Assembly (NCBI RefSeq): GCF_002095465.1 | Contig: NZ_MLFP01000023.1 | Location: 1 to 39,777, forward strand | Reading direction: 5' to 3' | Origin: Pantoea rodasii | GTDB taxonomy: Bacteria > Pseudomonadota > Gammaproteobacteria > Enterobacterales > Enterobacteriaceae | DNA: 39,777 nucleotides | The notes under the pieces: model-generated | Seen by the model: only the letters and a program-made list of their open reading frames with translations | The model's database searches: none | Told to the model about the DNA's origin: nothing | Position numbers and translations under genes: made by a program | Shown: positions 8,848-16,140 of the stretch, piece by piece | How the letters are laid out: each line of letters opens with the position of its first letter | Position numbering within the stretch: the first letter of the stretch is position 1

Positions 8848-9044
8848 TCAGTGCATCTGCCGGGCGAGCAGCCTGACGGCGCGCGCGCAGACGCCTCTGA
8901 CGTCCTCAGCGTCAGACAACTCGCCCATGCTGTGCAGGGCGCTGGTGATTTCATGAAGGGTCAGGTGCTGGTCCGGCTTAAGAAGCGCGCCACGACCGTC
9001 CCAATGACGGCGTAGATATCTTCGGCGGTGGTGTCATCATTCAT
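8848..9044 (-). CDS. YmgA-related small connector-like protein, one apparent base missing
   Basis: ATG at 9044 has an excellent ribosome-binding site (GGAGGTC). The frame reads MNDDTTAEDIYAVIGTVV, loses register near 8990, and resumes ALLKPDQHLTLHEITSALHS... to the TGA at 8848. One added base gives 66 whole codons. The repaired protein has the same three-helix outline as the YmgA-like copies and is particularly similar to the frame at 13828 (HLTLHEITSALHSM beside IVHVHELIAALWRL, and CARAVRLLARQM beside CERAIRLLAKKL). It is the last gene of a minus-strand row 9784-9383-9044. Too short and broken for automatic callers. Confidence 0.6.
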
Positions 9045-9122
9045 ATGACCTCCGTCCGTAGTGGATAACTGTACAGTATGCCTGAAATACATCCCTCCAG
9101 ATACCTCAGCGGCTGGCACGCG

Positions 9123-9383
9123 TCAGTGAATCATCACCGGCTGTAAACCCCCGTGCGCACAGGCGGCATCTTTCTGTTCCGCCCGCGCTTTCATTTCACG
9201 CCGCACTTCCTCAATGGCGCTCAGCCCTGCGCGGACGCGGTCCTCATCATTTTCGCCTTCAATCGCTGCGCGCAGGCGCTCCGTCAGCGTCGCGAGGCTG
9301 ATGGGCAGGTCTTCGTCCAGCAGCGCGGTCACGGCTTCACCAATCATGATGTCGGCCAGTTTATCTTCGAAAGTACTTTTCAT
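9123..9383 (-). CDS. YmgA-like connector protein
   Basis: A protein of 86 residues from ATG 9383 (MKSTFEDKLADIMIGEAVTA); an upstream in-frame start at 9401 is less likely. DKLADIMIGEAVTALL mirrors NKLTDIVLGEAVVMLL of the 7940 protein, and the rest follows the same helix 2 / helix 3 pattern (SLATLTERLRAAIEG, SAIEEVRREM). It is therefore a paralogue of the plus-strand YmgA-like gene, but on the minus strand. It is followed on the same strand by the small gene at 9044-8848. Confidence 0.78.
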   Translation of the reverse strand: MKSTFEDKLADIMIGEAVTALLDEDLPISLATLTERLRAAIEGENDEDRVRAGLSAIEEVRREMKARAEQKDAACAHGGLQPVMIH

Positions 9384-9496
9384 GTTCTTATCCGGCAGCA
9401 TTCTGTGCGGCAGAGCTTATCACAGCGGCCCGGACCCGCACATGGCAGAACATCCCGTCGTGACAGAAAGGGCGTCAGATTTCAGGAATACGCGCT

Positions 9497-9784
9497 TTAT
9501 TTTTTCCTGCCCTGCGGGGCCATTACACTCATAACCTCAGTCAAATCAGGTACCTCATGCGGCAGCCGGTAAAGATATATATCGCCGCGCGCTGCCAGGC
9601 GTGCAGGCCATATCATGGCCGCCCTGCCGTCTACAACGTACTTTGCGCCCAGGGGTTCGACAACGGCCCACGGCACGGCCATCGCGGAGCGTAACCGCAG
9701 GATTTCCTGCGCCATTTCTGCCGCCTCTTTGTTTTTTATATCCCGATCCTGTGCAAGGTGCCGGAGCCTGTCTTCGCTGATCAG
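9497..9784 (-). CDS. Hypothetical protein, possible CTG start
   Basis: A minus-strand frame of 95 residues ending ...EVMSVMAPQGRKK. The first ATG (9715) would cut off a well-formed helical segment (EDRLRHLAQDRDIKNKEAAE). Upstream there is no ATG, GTG or TTG in a good place, but AGGAGG sits five bases before a CTG at 9784-9782. I therefore place the start there tentatively. The protein has an N-terminal helical region and a small beta-rich C-terminal region (AKYVVDGRAAMIWPA). Family not recognised. It heads the minus-strand row that continues with 9383 and 9044. Confidence 0.5.
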   Translation of the reverse strand: MISEDRLRHLAQDRDIKNKEAAEMAQEILRLRSAMAVPWAVVEPLGAKYVVDGRAAMIWPARLAARGDIYLYRLPHEVPDLTEVMSVMAPQGRKK

Positions 9785-9852
9785 AGATGCCTCCTGGTGT
9801 CACTGTCTGCCTGAATGGGGGGTAAGCCTGTTGTCCGGGCGTCTGCAGCAGG

Positions 9853-9872
9853 GTTGTAGATGCCTGTACAAC
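9853..9872. promoter_or_regulatory. Inverted repeat GTTGTA-N8-TACAAC upstream of a minus-strand row
   Basis: Perfect 6-bp arms about 70 bases upstream of the 9784 gene. It is a candidate operator for a dimeric regulator. BluR is the obvious local candidate, but the arms point the opposite way to those upstream of the ycgZ-like gene. Confidence 0.3.
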
Positions 9873-10005
9873 ACCATCATATCCCGTGCTTACGAAAAAT
9901 TTACGCCAGAAAGCGAGTTATTTTCTTGCAGAATCTCCAACCAGTTCTACGCTGTCCAGTCCAGAGAAAAGAGTACCGATTTTAAAACTATAAAAGGCGA
10001 AAAAA

Positions 10006-10308
10006 ATGATTTTAAGTGAGTTTATGCTGAAGGTGAACCGCTGGCCTGACATGCATTTCACAGCAATTGAAAGCGAGCAGCGCGACGCCGGCATTGAGAT
10101 TTATGCCCTCGACTTCTCAAATCAGACCAAGGGCCGGCTGCTGATTTACCGCACGCCGGATGCGCAGCACGCGTCGGCCATGATGACGCATTTCCGCACC
10201 TGGCTGGAAAAGGCCAACCGGGGAAGAACCCTGCGACAGGAAAATCCAGGCATGGCGGCGGGGTTTGTCGGCGCGCGGCTCGCATCACACCGGGCCGCAT
10301 CCTGTTAA
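10006..10308 (+). CDS. Hypothetical protein, 100 residues
   Basis: ATG at 10006 preceded by AGGCGAAAAAA and by an AT-rich promoter-like stretch with CTATAAAA at about 9990. The first ~70 residues look like a compact alpha/beta fold (ESEQRDAGIEIYALDF, then KGRLLIYRTPDAQHASAMMT), followed by a basic tail. Not a YmgA/AriR pattern and not recognised. It ends tail-to-tail with bluF, separated by a GGGGCC-CAT-GGCCCC hairpin at about 10315-10329. Confidence 0.6.
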   Translation: MILSEFMLKVNRWPDMHFTAIESEQRDAGIEIYALDFSNQTKGRLLIYRTPDAQHASAMMTHFRTWLEKANRGRTLRQENPGMAAGFVGARLASHRAASC

Positions 10309-10347
10309 TTCCCGGGGGCCCATGGCCCCTGTACTCCTGCGGCTGCA

Positions 10348-11508
10348 TCAGACGGCCTCGCGGGTCTCCGGCCAGGCAACGGCCGCGCCCTCTGCGGTGA
10401 ACAGCGTGCCCTGAAAGTCAGTGACCCCCGCCGCCTCCAGCCACATCCACTCTTCCGGCTGCTCGATGCCCGCCGCGATAACGTTAATTTCCAGCGCCGA
10501 GCAGCAGCGCAGCACCGCGTGAACCACCGCCTGACGGGGACCGCTGCGGTGAATATTACGCACGATCCCCGCGCCGATGCGCACGCGGTCCGGCTGAACG
10601 TGCGCCAGCAGCGACAGTCCGGCTGAGCCGTCACCGAAGTTATCAATGGAGAGGCTGATGCCGACCTGCTTAAGCCGGCGCACCGCTGCGGAGAATGCTT
10701 CCAGCTGAGAAATTACCTCCGTCTCGCTGACGCCCAGTATGATTTGCTGCGGCACCAGTTCAGCGCTGTCGATGGCGCTGACAATCTGACCAACGGCATC
10801 CGGAACGGATACCAGCGTCCCGGGCAGAATGCTGAGGTAGAGCATAATGTCGTCGGGGCACGACTTGCCGGCTCTGTGCAGCGCCCCGGTCACCGCAGCG
10901 AGATTATGTGCGTACAGCGCTCCGCCGGAGAGCCCCTCCGGCGCAGCATCGGGTATGGCCTCCAGCGCCGTGACCTCACGACCGAGCGGATCGACCACCG
11001 GGCGGAAGGTCACGCCCGCCGCGGGGGCCGGTGATCCGTTCTCATCCGGCACAAAGTCCCAGTAGTCGGCGGGCAGAACCTCAAAGTAGTTTTCTTTCTC
11101 CCGGGCCTCCACGAAGGTCCGCAGGAACTGCAGGCCGCGATCGTCATAGGTCAGGCGGTATTTAGACGTGCCGCGGTCAAGCACCGCCTGCAGCACGCTG
11201 CTGCTGTGGTGATGGCGCAGATCGAACAGCTCCATGCCGTGATTGCCGAAGCGCCGCGACGGCGAGTAGTCGCGCATCAGCTCAACCACGTTGTGGTGGC
11301 GCCGGTCGGCGCAGATATGGCTGTAAATTTCCTGCACGCCGTCCTCCGGACCTTCCAGTATCTGAAAGAAGTGCGTGCCGTTGAAAAGCAGGATGCCCGT
11401 CACCTGATGGCGGGCATTGAGCAGGCTGGCCTTCTTCACCATGTCCGGCAGAATGCTGACGGGTACGTCATCGGCCAGGTGGCTCCGGTAAATTATGGTT
11501 GTAAGCAT
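10348..11508 (-). CDS. bluF: BluF-like blue-light receptor (BLUF domain plus degenerate EAL domain)
   Basis: A 386-residue homologue of E. coli BluF (YcgF). Residues 1-~95 are a BLUF flavin domain: MLTTIIYRSHLADD with the flavin-contacting Tyr7, then GILLFNGTHFFQILEGPEDG with the conserved Gln that rearranges on illumination, then RRFGNHGMELFDLR. From ~150 there is an EAL-like domain whose catalytic motifs are changed (ALEAI for EAL, GVSETEV for the E-TES region, DNFGDG for DDFGTG). It should therefore not hydrolyse c-di-GMP, like E. coli BluF, which instead binds BluR and removes it from DNA in blue light. Start set at 11508 (GGAGCCTGAA before ATG). It lies downstream of bluR on the same strand. 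Confidence 0.95.
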   Translation of the reverse strand: MLTTIIYRSHLADDVPVSILPDMVKKASLLNARHQVTGILLFNGTHFFQILEGPEDGVQEIYSHICADRRHHNVVELMRDYSPSRRFGNHGMELFDLRHHHSSSVLQAVLDRGTSKYRLTYDDRGLQFLRTFVEAREKENYFEVLPADYWDFVPDENGSPAPAAGVTFRPVVDPLGREVTALEAIPDAAPEGLSGGALYAHNLAAVTGALHRAGKSCPDDIMLYLSILPGTLVSVPDAVGQIVSAIDSAELVPQQIILGVSETEVISQLEAFSAAVRRLKQVGISLSIDNFGDGSAGLSLLAHVQPDRVRIGAGIVRNIHRSGPRQAVVHAVLRCCSALEINVIAAGIEQPEEWMWLEAAGVTDFQGTLFTAEGAAVAWPETREAV

Positions 11509-11635
11509 TTCAGGCTCCGTATCGCCGCAGATTGTCACAGGCACCATAGCAGCCGGTCGCGCTTTCTCAAACCGGACCGGTAGCCAGGTCAGGCTCGTAC
11601 CGGAGCGTTACAGGTCAGTGCAGGCGGCACCGCGC

Positions 11636-11680
11636 AGAGGTATCAGCGGAGGCATCAGAACGCTGCCCGCTGATACCTCT
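11636..11680 (-). terminator. Perfect 14-bp stem-loop between bluR and bluF
   Basis: AGAGGTATCAGCGG and CCGCTGATACCTCT form a perfect inverted repeat around a 17-base loop. It lies 18 bases after the bluR stop and ~130 bases before bluF, with no T-run. It may be an attenuating or mRNA-stabilising hairpin setting the bluF:bluR ratio, or a protein-binding site. Confidence 0.5.
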
Positions 11681-11698
11681 GTGAGAAGAGCAACAACA

Positions 11699-12463
11699 TT
11701 ATGCGACGGCTGTCAGCGTATCGGCGTTGCTGGCCAGCCGCCGGTCGTCGCCGGTCAGCATAATAGCCTTACCGCGCTCCAGGCTCAGGCGGAAGTGGTC
11801 GCGCATCGCTGCACTGATGCCGTTACCGCACCACATCAGGTGATGATCGTGGCGCCTCAGGGCGTTCGCAGGGATGCCGCTGCATGTATCATTAACCTCC
11901 ACCCTGAACCCCTGGCCCGTCAGCCGGATGGCTTCCATCCAGATTTCCGTACTGTCCGTGACGCTGACCGCCTCCAGAAACAGGGGGATAGCGGCACGCC
12001 GCGCTGACGCCGAAGCCATCAGGCTCCACTGCGCCAGTACGGCCGCATGGAAGCGCCCCTGTCGTTCCGTGGCGCCTTCACTGGCGTCGCTGCGCAGCCA
12101 CAGATTGAGCGGCCGCAGGTAGCAGTTGACGAAGTCGTCGGTACAGTAGTCCGTGGCCATCATGCGCATTTCCCGGCGCACGTCGTCATCGGTGTGGCGG
12201 TGGAGCAGCTGCAGCATATCCTCCTCGCGGAACGTCCAGCCGCCCCGGAGCGCCAGCCCCGGCCAGCGCAGCGTTGCGTGAATGTCAAACAGCGTATTGC
12301 CTCCGGCGGTCAGGTCCAGCACGCGCAGTGCACACGCCAGCTGGGCGTCCGAATACCCTTCTTTTGAGGGAGAGGGGATGAGGCCTGCCCGTCGCCAGCG
12401 TCGCAGGGTTTCAGGCAGCACGCCCACGATACCGCAGACGGTATCAGTTGTATGAAACGGCAT
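11699..12463 (-). CDS. bluR: BluR-like MerR-family repressor
   Basis: A 254-residue protein with a MerR-type N-terminal DNA-binding domain (PETLRRWRRAGLIPSPSKEG matches the 'VTLRAWQRRYGLLKPQRTEG' part of E. coli BluR; then SDAQLACALRVLDL). A long C-terminal region corresponds to the B12-binding-like fold of BluR, which does not bind cobalamin (MATDYCTDDFVNCYLRPLNL; E. coli has YPVDQLINHVYLPVRQRL). The family represses the ycgZ operon and is released by photo-excited BluF. Adjacent bluF and the surrounding connector genes support the call. The sequence has diverged considerably from E. coli BluR. Promoter elements should lie in 12464-12684, shared with the divergent 12685 gene. Confidence 0.85.
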   Translation of the reverse strand: MPFHTTDTVCGIVGVLPETLRRWRRAGLIPSPSKEGYSDAQLACALRVLDLTAGGNTLFDIHATLRWPGLALRGGWTFREEDMLQLLHRHTDDDVRREMRMMATDYCTDDFVNCYLRPLNLWLRSDASEGATERQGRFHAAVLAQWSLMASASARRAAIPLFLEAVSVTDSTEIWMEAIRLTGQGFRVEVNDTCSGIPANALRRHDHHLMWCGNGISAAMRDHFRLSLERGKAIMLTGDDRRLASNADTLTAVA

Positions 12464-12684
12464 GTATTGCGTCCGTCAGGGGAGAAGGCCTGTCTGGCAG
12501 GGCCGAAGGTATAACTGCGCGGGCTTGAGAGAGGAGTTCGTCGCGCGGAGAGTCCCGATATCACACTACCTGATATAAATTATTACGGATACGGCTAATT
12601 TCAGAATAAACTCCGGGCGCTTTCACCATCCGCGGCTACAGTGTGACGTGAGGCTGTCATCAACGTGAAACGGAGGTAGTAAAT
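12464..12684. promoter_or_regulatory. Divergent promoter region between bluR and a YmgA-like gene
   Basis: A 221-base gap separating divergent starts. It contains an AT-rich tract CTGATATAAATTATTACGGA at about 12572-12591 with -10-like boxes. BluR would be expected to bind here if it controls itself or the 12685 gene. No clear inverted repeat was seen. Confidence 0.35.
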
Positions 12685-12945
12685 TTGTCTATTCAACACG
12701 ACGGGAAAGGGCACGTCATTATTGGCGAAGCGGCACTGAGCCTGGCGCTGGGCGAAAAGGAAATAAGCGTGCATTCGCTTATTGCCGAGCTCGGACACAT
12801 GGCGGAGGCCGGCGGCAGCGATAACCGGCTCACTGAAATATCCGAAGCCAGAAGCTGGCTGAAGAGCTTCCACGAACCGGAGCAGGCCGTCCGGCACGTG
12901 CCGTATCTGCAGACCCTTGCGGGCCTGAACGACGAGAAGAACTGA
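12685..12945 (+). CDS. YmgA-like connector protein (IGEA type)
   Basis: An 86-residue protein starting at TTG (MSIQHDGKGHVIIGEAALSL) with a strong ribosome-binding site CGGAGGTAG. It pairs closely with the copy at 14531: GHVIIGEAALSLALGEKEIS against GHAIIGEAAVSLAMREKEIT. The rest follows the YmgA three-helix plan (SLIAELGHMAE, SEARSWLKSF). It is divergent from bluR, so its promoter is the best candidate for direct BluR control after ycgZ. Confidence 0.75.
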   Translation: MSIQHDGKGHVIIGEAALSLALGEKEISVHSLIAELGHMAEAGGSDNRLTEISEARSWLKSFHEPEQAVRHVPYLQTLAGLNDEKN

Positions 12946-13146
12946 CGCCAAAGGACGTAGTCCGGCTCTGGCCGGAAGACGACGATGAAGATGACCTCAG
13001 CGGTCGCGCTCAGGCGTGTACCGGCCGGAGAACCTGTCAGGGACGACACTCTCCGCTTATCCCGCGCTTAAATCGCATCAGAAATTAATTCCTCCGTGAT
13101 ATATCCGGGCATACAGTGATTCTTTAAGCATGGAAGGAGGAGGCGT

Positions 13147-13380
13147 ATGTGTCAGTTTTACTATCTGCTCAGGATGGATAAGCAGGACCAGCTGCACGTG
13201 AAGGGCTGCGTGTGACTGGAGGACCACCCGGAGCGTCAGTTTCTGGGCTCGGCCGTCAGCTACCGGCACGCGTATCAGATTGCGTCACAGCAGCTGAAGA
13301 TACGGGCCTGCATTTGCAGGCTGTGCGTGGACGACAGCATGACTGAAGCGCGGGACACCACGCTTTCACCGCCCGCGTAA
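13147..13380 (+). pseudogene. Small Cys-rich protein interrupted by TGA
   Basis: ATG at 13147 has a very strong ribosome-binding site (AAGGAGGAGGCGT). The frame reads MCQFYYLLRMDKQDQLHVKG, CV, then TGA at 13213-13215, then LEDHPERQFLGSAVSYRHAY... to 13380, all in one frame for 78 codons. The post-stop half keeps an ordered pattern with RACICRLCVDD near the end. It resembles small enterobacterial proteins of the 'H..GC..LPE...R..LG...A...A' type with a terminal CxxC. TGG to TGA is the simplest change. A 22-residue peptide would otherwise be made. Confidence 0.55.
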
Positions 13381-13485
13381 TGAGCGGTTTTTACGCTTAA
13401 GTCACAGACCAGATATTTATTCACCATCCGGTACCGTCACGCGACTAAACTTAACGTTACCCGATACCGGGTGACGGAGGTAACC

Positions 13486-13608
13486 ATGGCTGACCGTAAC
13501 GATAAAAATGTGAAGGATGGCAAAGACGCCGACCACAGCAAGCTGCCCGCGGGCAACAAAAAAGACACCAGGGACAGCGATACCATGAAGCAGAAGGGCG
13601 GGAAATAG
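13486..13608 (+). CDS. Small hydrophilic protein, 40 residues
   Basis: ATG at 13486 behind an excellent site (GACGGAGGTAACC). The product MADRNDKNVKDGKDADHSKL... is 40 residues, almost all charged or polar, rich in K and D, ending KQKGGK. This is the composition of intrinsically disordered stress-type peptides. The next gene starts one base after its stop, and a shared terminator follows, so the two form a mini-operon. Family not recognised. Confidence 0.65.
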   Translation: MADRNDKNVKDGKDADHSKLPAGNKKDTRDSDTMKQKGGK

Positions 13609-13609
13609 C

Positions 13610-13741
13610 ATGTCTGACCAGCCGATGCCTGATGACGCAACGCCGCTGCCGGACCATGAGCCCGCACCCGGTCACGAAGATGAGGTGCCGGGGGGCGACA
13701 GAGATATTCCGCCTGACCGGGGAGTCACCCCGCTGATTTAA
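13610..13741 (+). CDS. Small acidic proline-rich protein, 43 residues
   Basis: ATG at 13610, one base after the preceding stop (TAG C ATG). The product is MSDQPMPDDATPLPDHEPAP..., acidic (many D/E) and rich in P and G, ending RGVTPLI. It is the acidic partner of the basic/polar 13486 protein, and the two may bind each other or act together. No family recognised. A strong terminator begins at the stop codon. Confidence 0.62.
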   Translation: MSDQPMPDDATPLPDHEPAPGHEDEVPGGDRDIPPDRGVTPLI

Positions 13742-13763
13742 CCGCCTGCGGGCGGTTTTTTTG
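13741..13763 (+). terminator. Rho-independent terminator
   Basis: CCGCC-TGC-GGGCGG followed by TTTTTTT immediately after the 13610 gene; ends the two-gene transcript. Confidence 0.85.
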
Positions 13764-13827
13764 GTGCTTATATCTGCGCGCCGCTTATCGCGATACACTG
13801 TGTATATCCCCAATAAGCGGAGCGCAT

Positions 13828-14027
13828 CTGAAAACCGAAAATGAAATACAGGACCTGATGCACCAGGCCGTGGCAGTCGCCTGAAGCAGCTGCTGGGCCC
13901 CGACAGGATCGTTCACGTTCACGAGCTCATCGCCGCCCTCTGGCGTCTGAAGGAGTCGAGCAAGGACAGCGCCATGCAGGGATCGTGCGAGCGGGCTATC
14001 CGGTTACTGGCGAAAAAGCTCAACTGA
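13828..14027 (+). CDS. YmgA-related small connector-like protein, possible CTG start, one apparent base missing
   Basis: From CTG 13828 (GGAG five bases upstream) the frame reads LKTENEIQDLMHQAVAV and meets a stop at about 13881. One base offset gives RLKQLLGPDRIVHVHELIAA... to TGA 14027. With one base added the gene is 67 whole codons. The second half is clearly related to the 9044-8848 gene. It is convergent with the AriR-like gene at 14303-14049. The start is uncertain. Confidence 0.5.
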
Positions 14028-14048
14028 CGTGAAGCAGAGTGCCCGATT

Positions 14049-14303
14049 TCATATGCCGGGATCGTCCGGCGTGTATCCCACAACCAGCTGCAAGAGAACG
14101 CGCAGCGTTTCCTGCCTTTGTACGTCCGTCTCGTCCGTCAGCCGGGCCATGATCTGCAGCATGATGGTTTTATTACTCACCGGTCTCCCCTGAACCATAA
14201 TACTGCGGATGACGTCGTCCAGCGCTTCTTTCTGAGTCGTAAAGCGGCTGCCATTGCCCAGAAGGCAGGCCTGAATATGTGCGACCGAATTGGTCTCTCT
14301 CAT
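14049..14303 (-). CDS. AriR-like connector protein, second copy
   Basis: An 84-residue AriR-family protein from ATG 14303 (MRETNSVAHIQACL). It aligns with the 8347 protein throughout: EALDDVIRSIMVQGRPVSNK against AVLDAVIRDIVIHGKKVTSK, and TDVQRQETLRVLLQLVVGYT plus PDD at the end. A TATACT -10-like box with upstream C lies near 14405-14410 on the minus strand, of the kind used by sigma-S promoters. So the plasmid has at least two AriR paralogues on opposite strands. Confidence 0.85.
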   Translation of the reverse strand: MRETNSVAHIQACLLGNGSRFTTQKEALDDVIRSIMVQGRPVSNKTIMLQIMARLTDETDVQRQETLRVLLQLVVGYTPDDPGI

Positions 14304-14530
14304 GCTGTGAACATCCCTGCCTGCTCGCGCACTGCAACAGGCGCCGGAAAATGGGTTAACCGGAGCGTGCCGGCCGTAGAAATTCCTGTCCTGTAAGATC
14401 AAGTATACGGCACTAAACGGAGCGCGAGGTGGCAGGGGAAATATTCAGAAAAAACGGGGGCGGGAATATCGTCCGAAAGCCTTAAGGCTGACCCGGCGCA
14501 GAGTAGGAAGAGCCCCGCCGCCGGTTATGA

Positions 14531-14842
14531 CTATTTCATGTCTTTATCGTCCGCCTGCAGGCGGATAACGCTCTCTTCCTCAGAGCCGGAATGCGGCATA
14601 TCTGGCATCATCCAGCTCCTCTCTGCTCCGGCTGTATCCGGCCTGACACCTATCGAACGGAAGTCTCCGAGCCATTCAACCGCGTGGCTGATGGACTGCC
14701 TGCGAACGCTGAGATTTTCTACCCTGAGCATGGCGTCAAGCTCGATGATCAGCGCACTAACGGTGATTTCTTTTTCACGCATGGCAAGACTGACTGCTGC
14801 TTCACCAATGATTGCATGACCTGTCATATCTTTGCTACACAT
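14531..14842 (-). CDS. YmgA-like connector protein (IGEA type) with a long acidic tail
   Basis: ATG 14842 (GTG 14845 is an alternative) with GAGG upstream. The first ~60 residues (GHAIIGEAAVSLAMREKEIT, then ALIIELDAML, SISHAVEWLGDF) match the 12685 protein. A ~40-residue tail rich in S, D and E (MMPDMPHSGSEEESVIRLQA) has no counterpart in the other copies. A CTATAGTAT box at about 14890-14898 on the minus strand is a good sigma-S-type -10. Confidence 0.78.
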   Translation of the reverse strand: MCSKDMTGHAIIGEAAVSLAMREKEITVSALIIELDAMLRVENLSVRRQSISHAVEWLGDFRSIGVRPDTAGAERSWMMPDMPHSGSEEESVIRLQADDKDMK

Positions 14843-14845
14843 CAC

Positions 14846-15744
14846 TTTATACCTCGCTGATTATTTCAATGAAAATTCAGTCATCATCATACTATAGCAC
14901 TTCATGGAATTGAAAAATGTATAGGTAATAGCTCGCATCTATAAAATATGTTGGAATGTTGCATTGAACTCTTGCCAATATAATTAAGTGACTGATGTTG
15001 CTTCTTCTTTTATCTACTCTTCGCTTTTTATTATTATCTGACCATCAGTAAATGGTAGGTGCGCGATATATAAATTGCTGGTATGAAATACCAGCCGGAC
15101 CGCCAGTCGTTCTGGCCAGCGCTCACTACCGGACACTGTCTAAGGATCATGCCACGCAGAATATATTGTTTAGGCAGTACACTCAGTGATGGATAAAACT
15201 CACTGCCAGCGTAATGCTGAATATGAGGGCATCAGGTCCGCCCTGTCGTTATGGACCGAAATATTATTATTCTAAGTGCTTCGATACACGGTATTCATAT
15301 TATGACCTGCCCCGGTGATTCCTCAGCTTCGTATCGTGTTGATGTGCCTTTCAGTCATAATATATTTTAACTGGTTAAGTGAAGTGGCAGGCTCTGCATC
15401 CCGGGGAATACGGGTAAGTTCGGCTAACCCTGTCGGGGCTTATTTATTAAAAACGCGGGGTGCTTACAGGTTTTTATTTTACGCATGCGACATCAGTCTA
15501 AGGGGCAGGAAAATAAATTCCAGCGGCGCTTATGTTATCGCGACGCGAACCGATAACTGATTTGTGCCTCATCAGGGTACATATAACCGATACTACGACT
15601 GATTGTGCTTATGGCTCCCTGCGTTAGCCATTTTTTAACCGCCTGTAACGCGAAGGGCACCGTTGTTAACGATGTGAAAGCCCGTCTGGCGGATCTATAA
15701 AACCCCACTACACTCTCGGCACATACCAGTACTTAAGAGCACAT
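14846..15744. other. AT-richer gap with no firm gene
   Basis: About 900 bases. A GTG-started frame at 15315-15560 begins with a hydrophobic, signal-like stretch (LRIVLMCLSVIIYF) but has no ribosome-binding site, and I do not call it. The right edge carries CTATAAAACC at about 15697-15706, a likely promoter for the secreted protein at 15745. Confidence 0.4.
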
Positions 15745-16140
15745 ATGAAATACCTGATGGCAGGACTGATCCTGTTAGCTGTAAAACACGTTCCGGCAGC
15801 AGTTCCACCCTCACCGTTCTGGCCCTCCTGCGACATCAGCCTGCAGCACGACCTTCGCGATAATAACGGTGCAAGCCAGAGTGATCCGCTTTTATCGCAT
15901 ATCTCCCTGCGCGTTAACGCCATTCAGGCCGATGCCGGCACCGCGCGTAAGGCAGGGAAACTGTCAGAATCGCAGACGGAGATGATATGGCATCATGCTG
16001 ACCGTATACGGACGGACGCCACGCGTTATGCGCACGAACAGGGCTTCCTGAGCGCAGCAGAGCGCGCCAGTTCCGACAGAGAACTCGATGAGGTTGCCGG
16101 ACGGCTATGTGCCCGAATTCTTCAGCCCGTCAGGGGATAA
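15745..16140 (+). CDS. Small secreted (periplasmic) protein
   Basis: A 131-residue protein with a typical signal peptide (MKYLMAGLILLAVKHVPAAV, cleavage near residue 19). The mature part has two cysteines (WPSCDIS near the start, RLCARIL near the end), possibly a disulfide, and is helical between (SHISLRVNAIQADAGTARKA, SQTEMIWHHADRIRTDATRY). Its promoter has a CTATAAAA box. Family not recognised. Proximity to the biofilm-type regulators makes an envelope role plausible but unproven. Confidence 0.65.
   Translation: MKYLMAGLILLAVKHVPAAVPPSPFWPSCDISLQHDLRDNNGASQSDPLLSHISLRVNAIQADAGTARKAGKLSESQTEMIWHHADRIRTDATRYAHEQGFLSAAERASSDRELDEVAGRLCARILQPVRG

Noticed and set aside
10348..11508. Active c-di-GMP phosphodiesterase
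   Set aside because: The catalytic EAL and metal-binding motifs are altered; E. coli BluF lacks activity for similar reasons.
11495..12367. Plus-strand frames opposite bluR and bluF
   Set aside because: Shadows of the conserved minus-strand genes.
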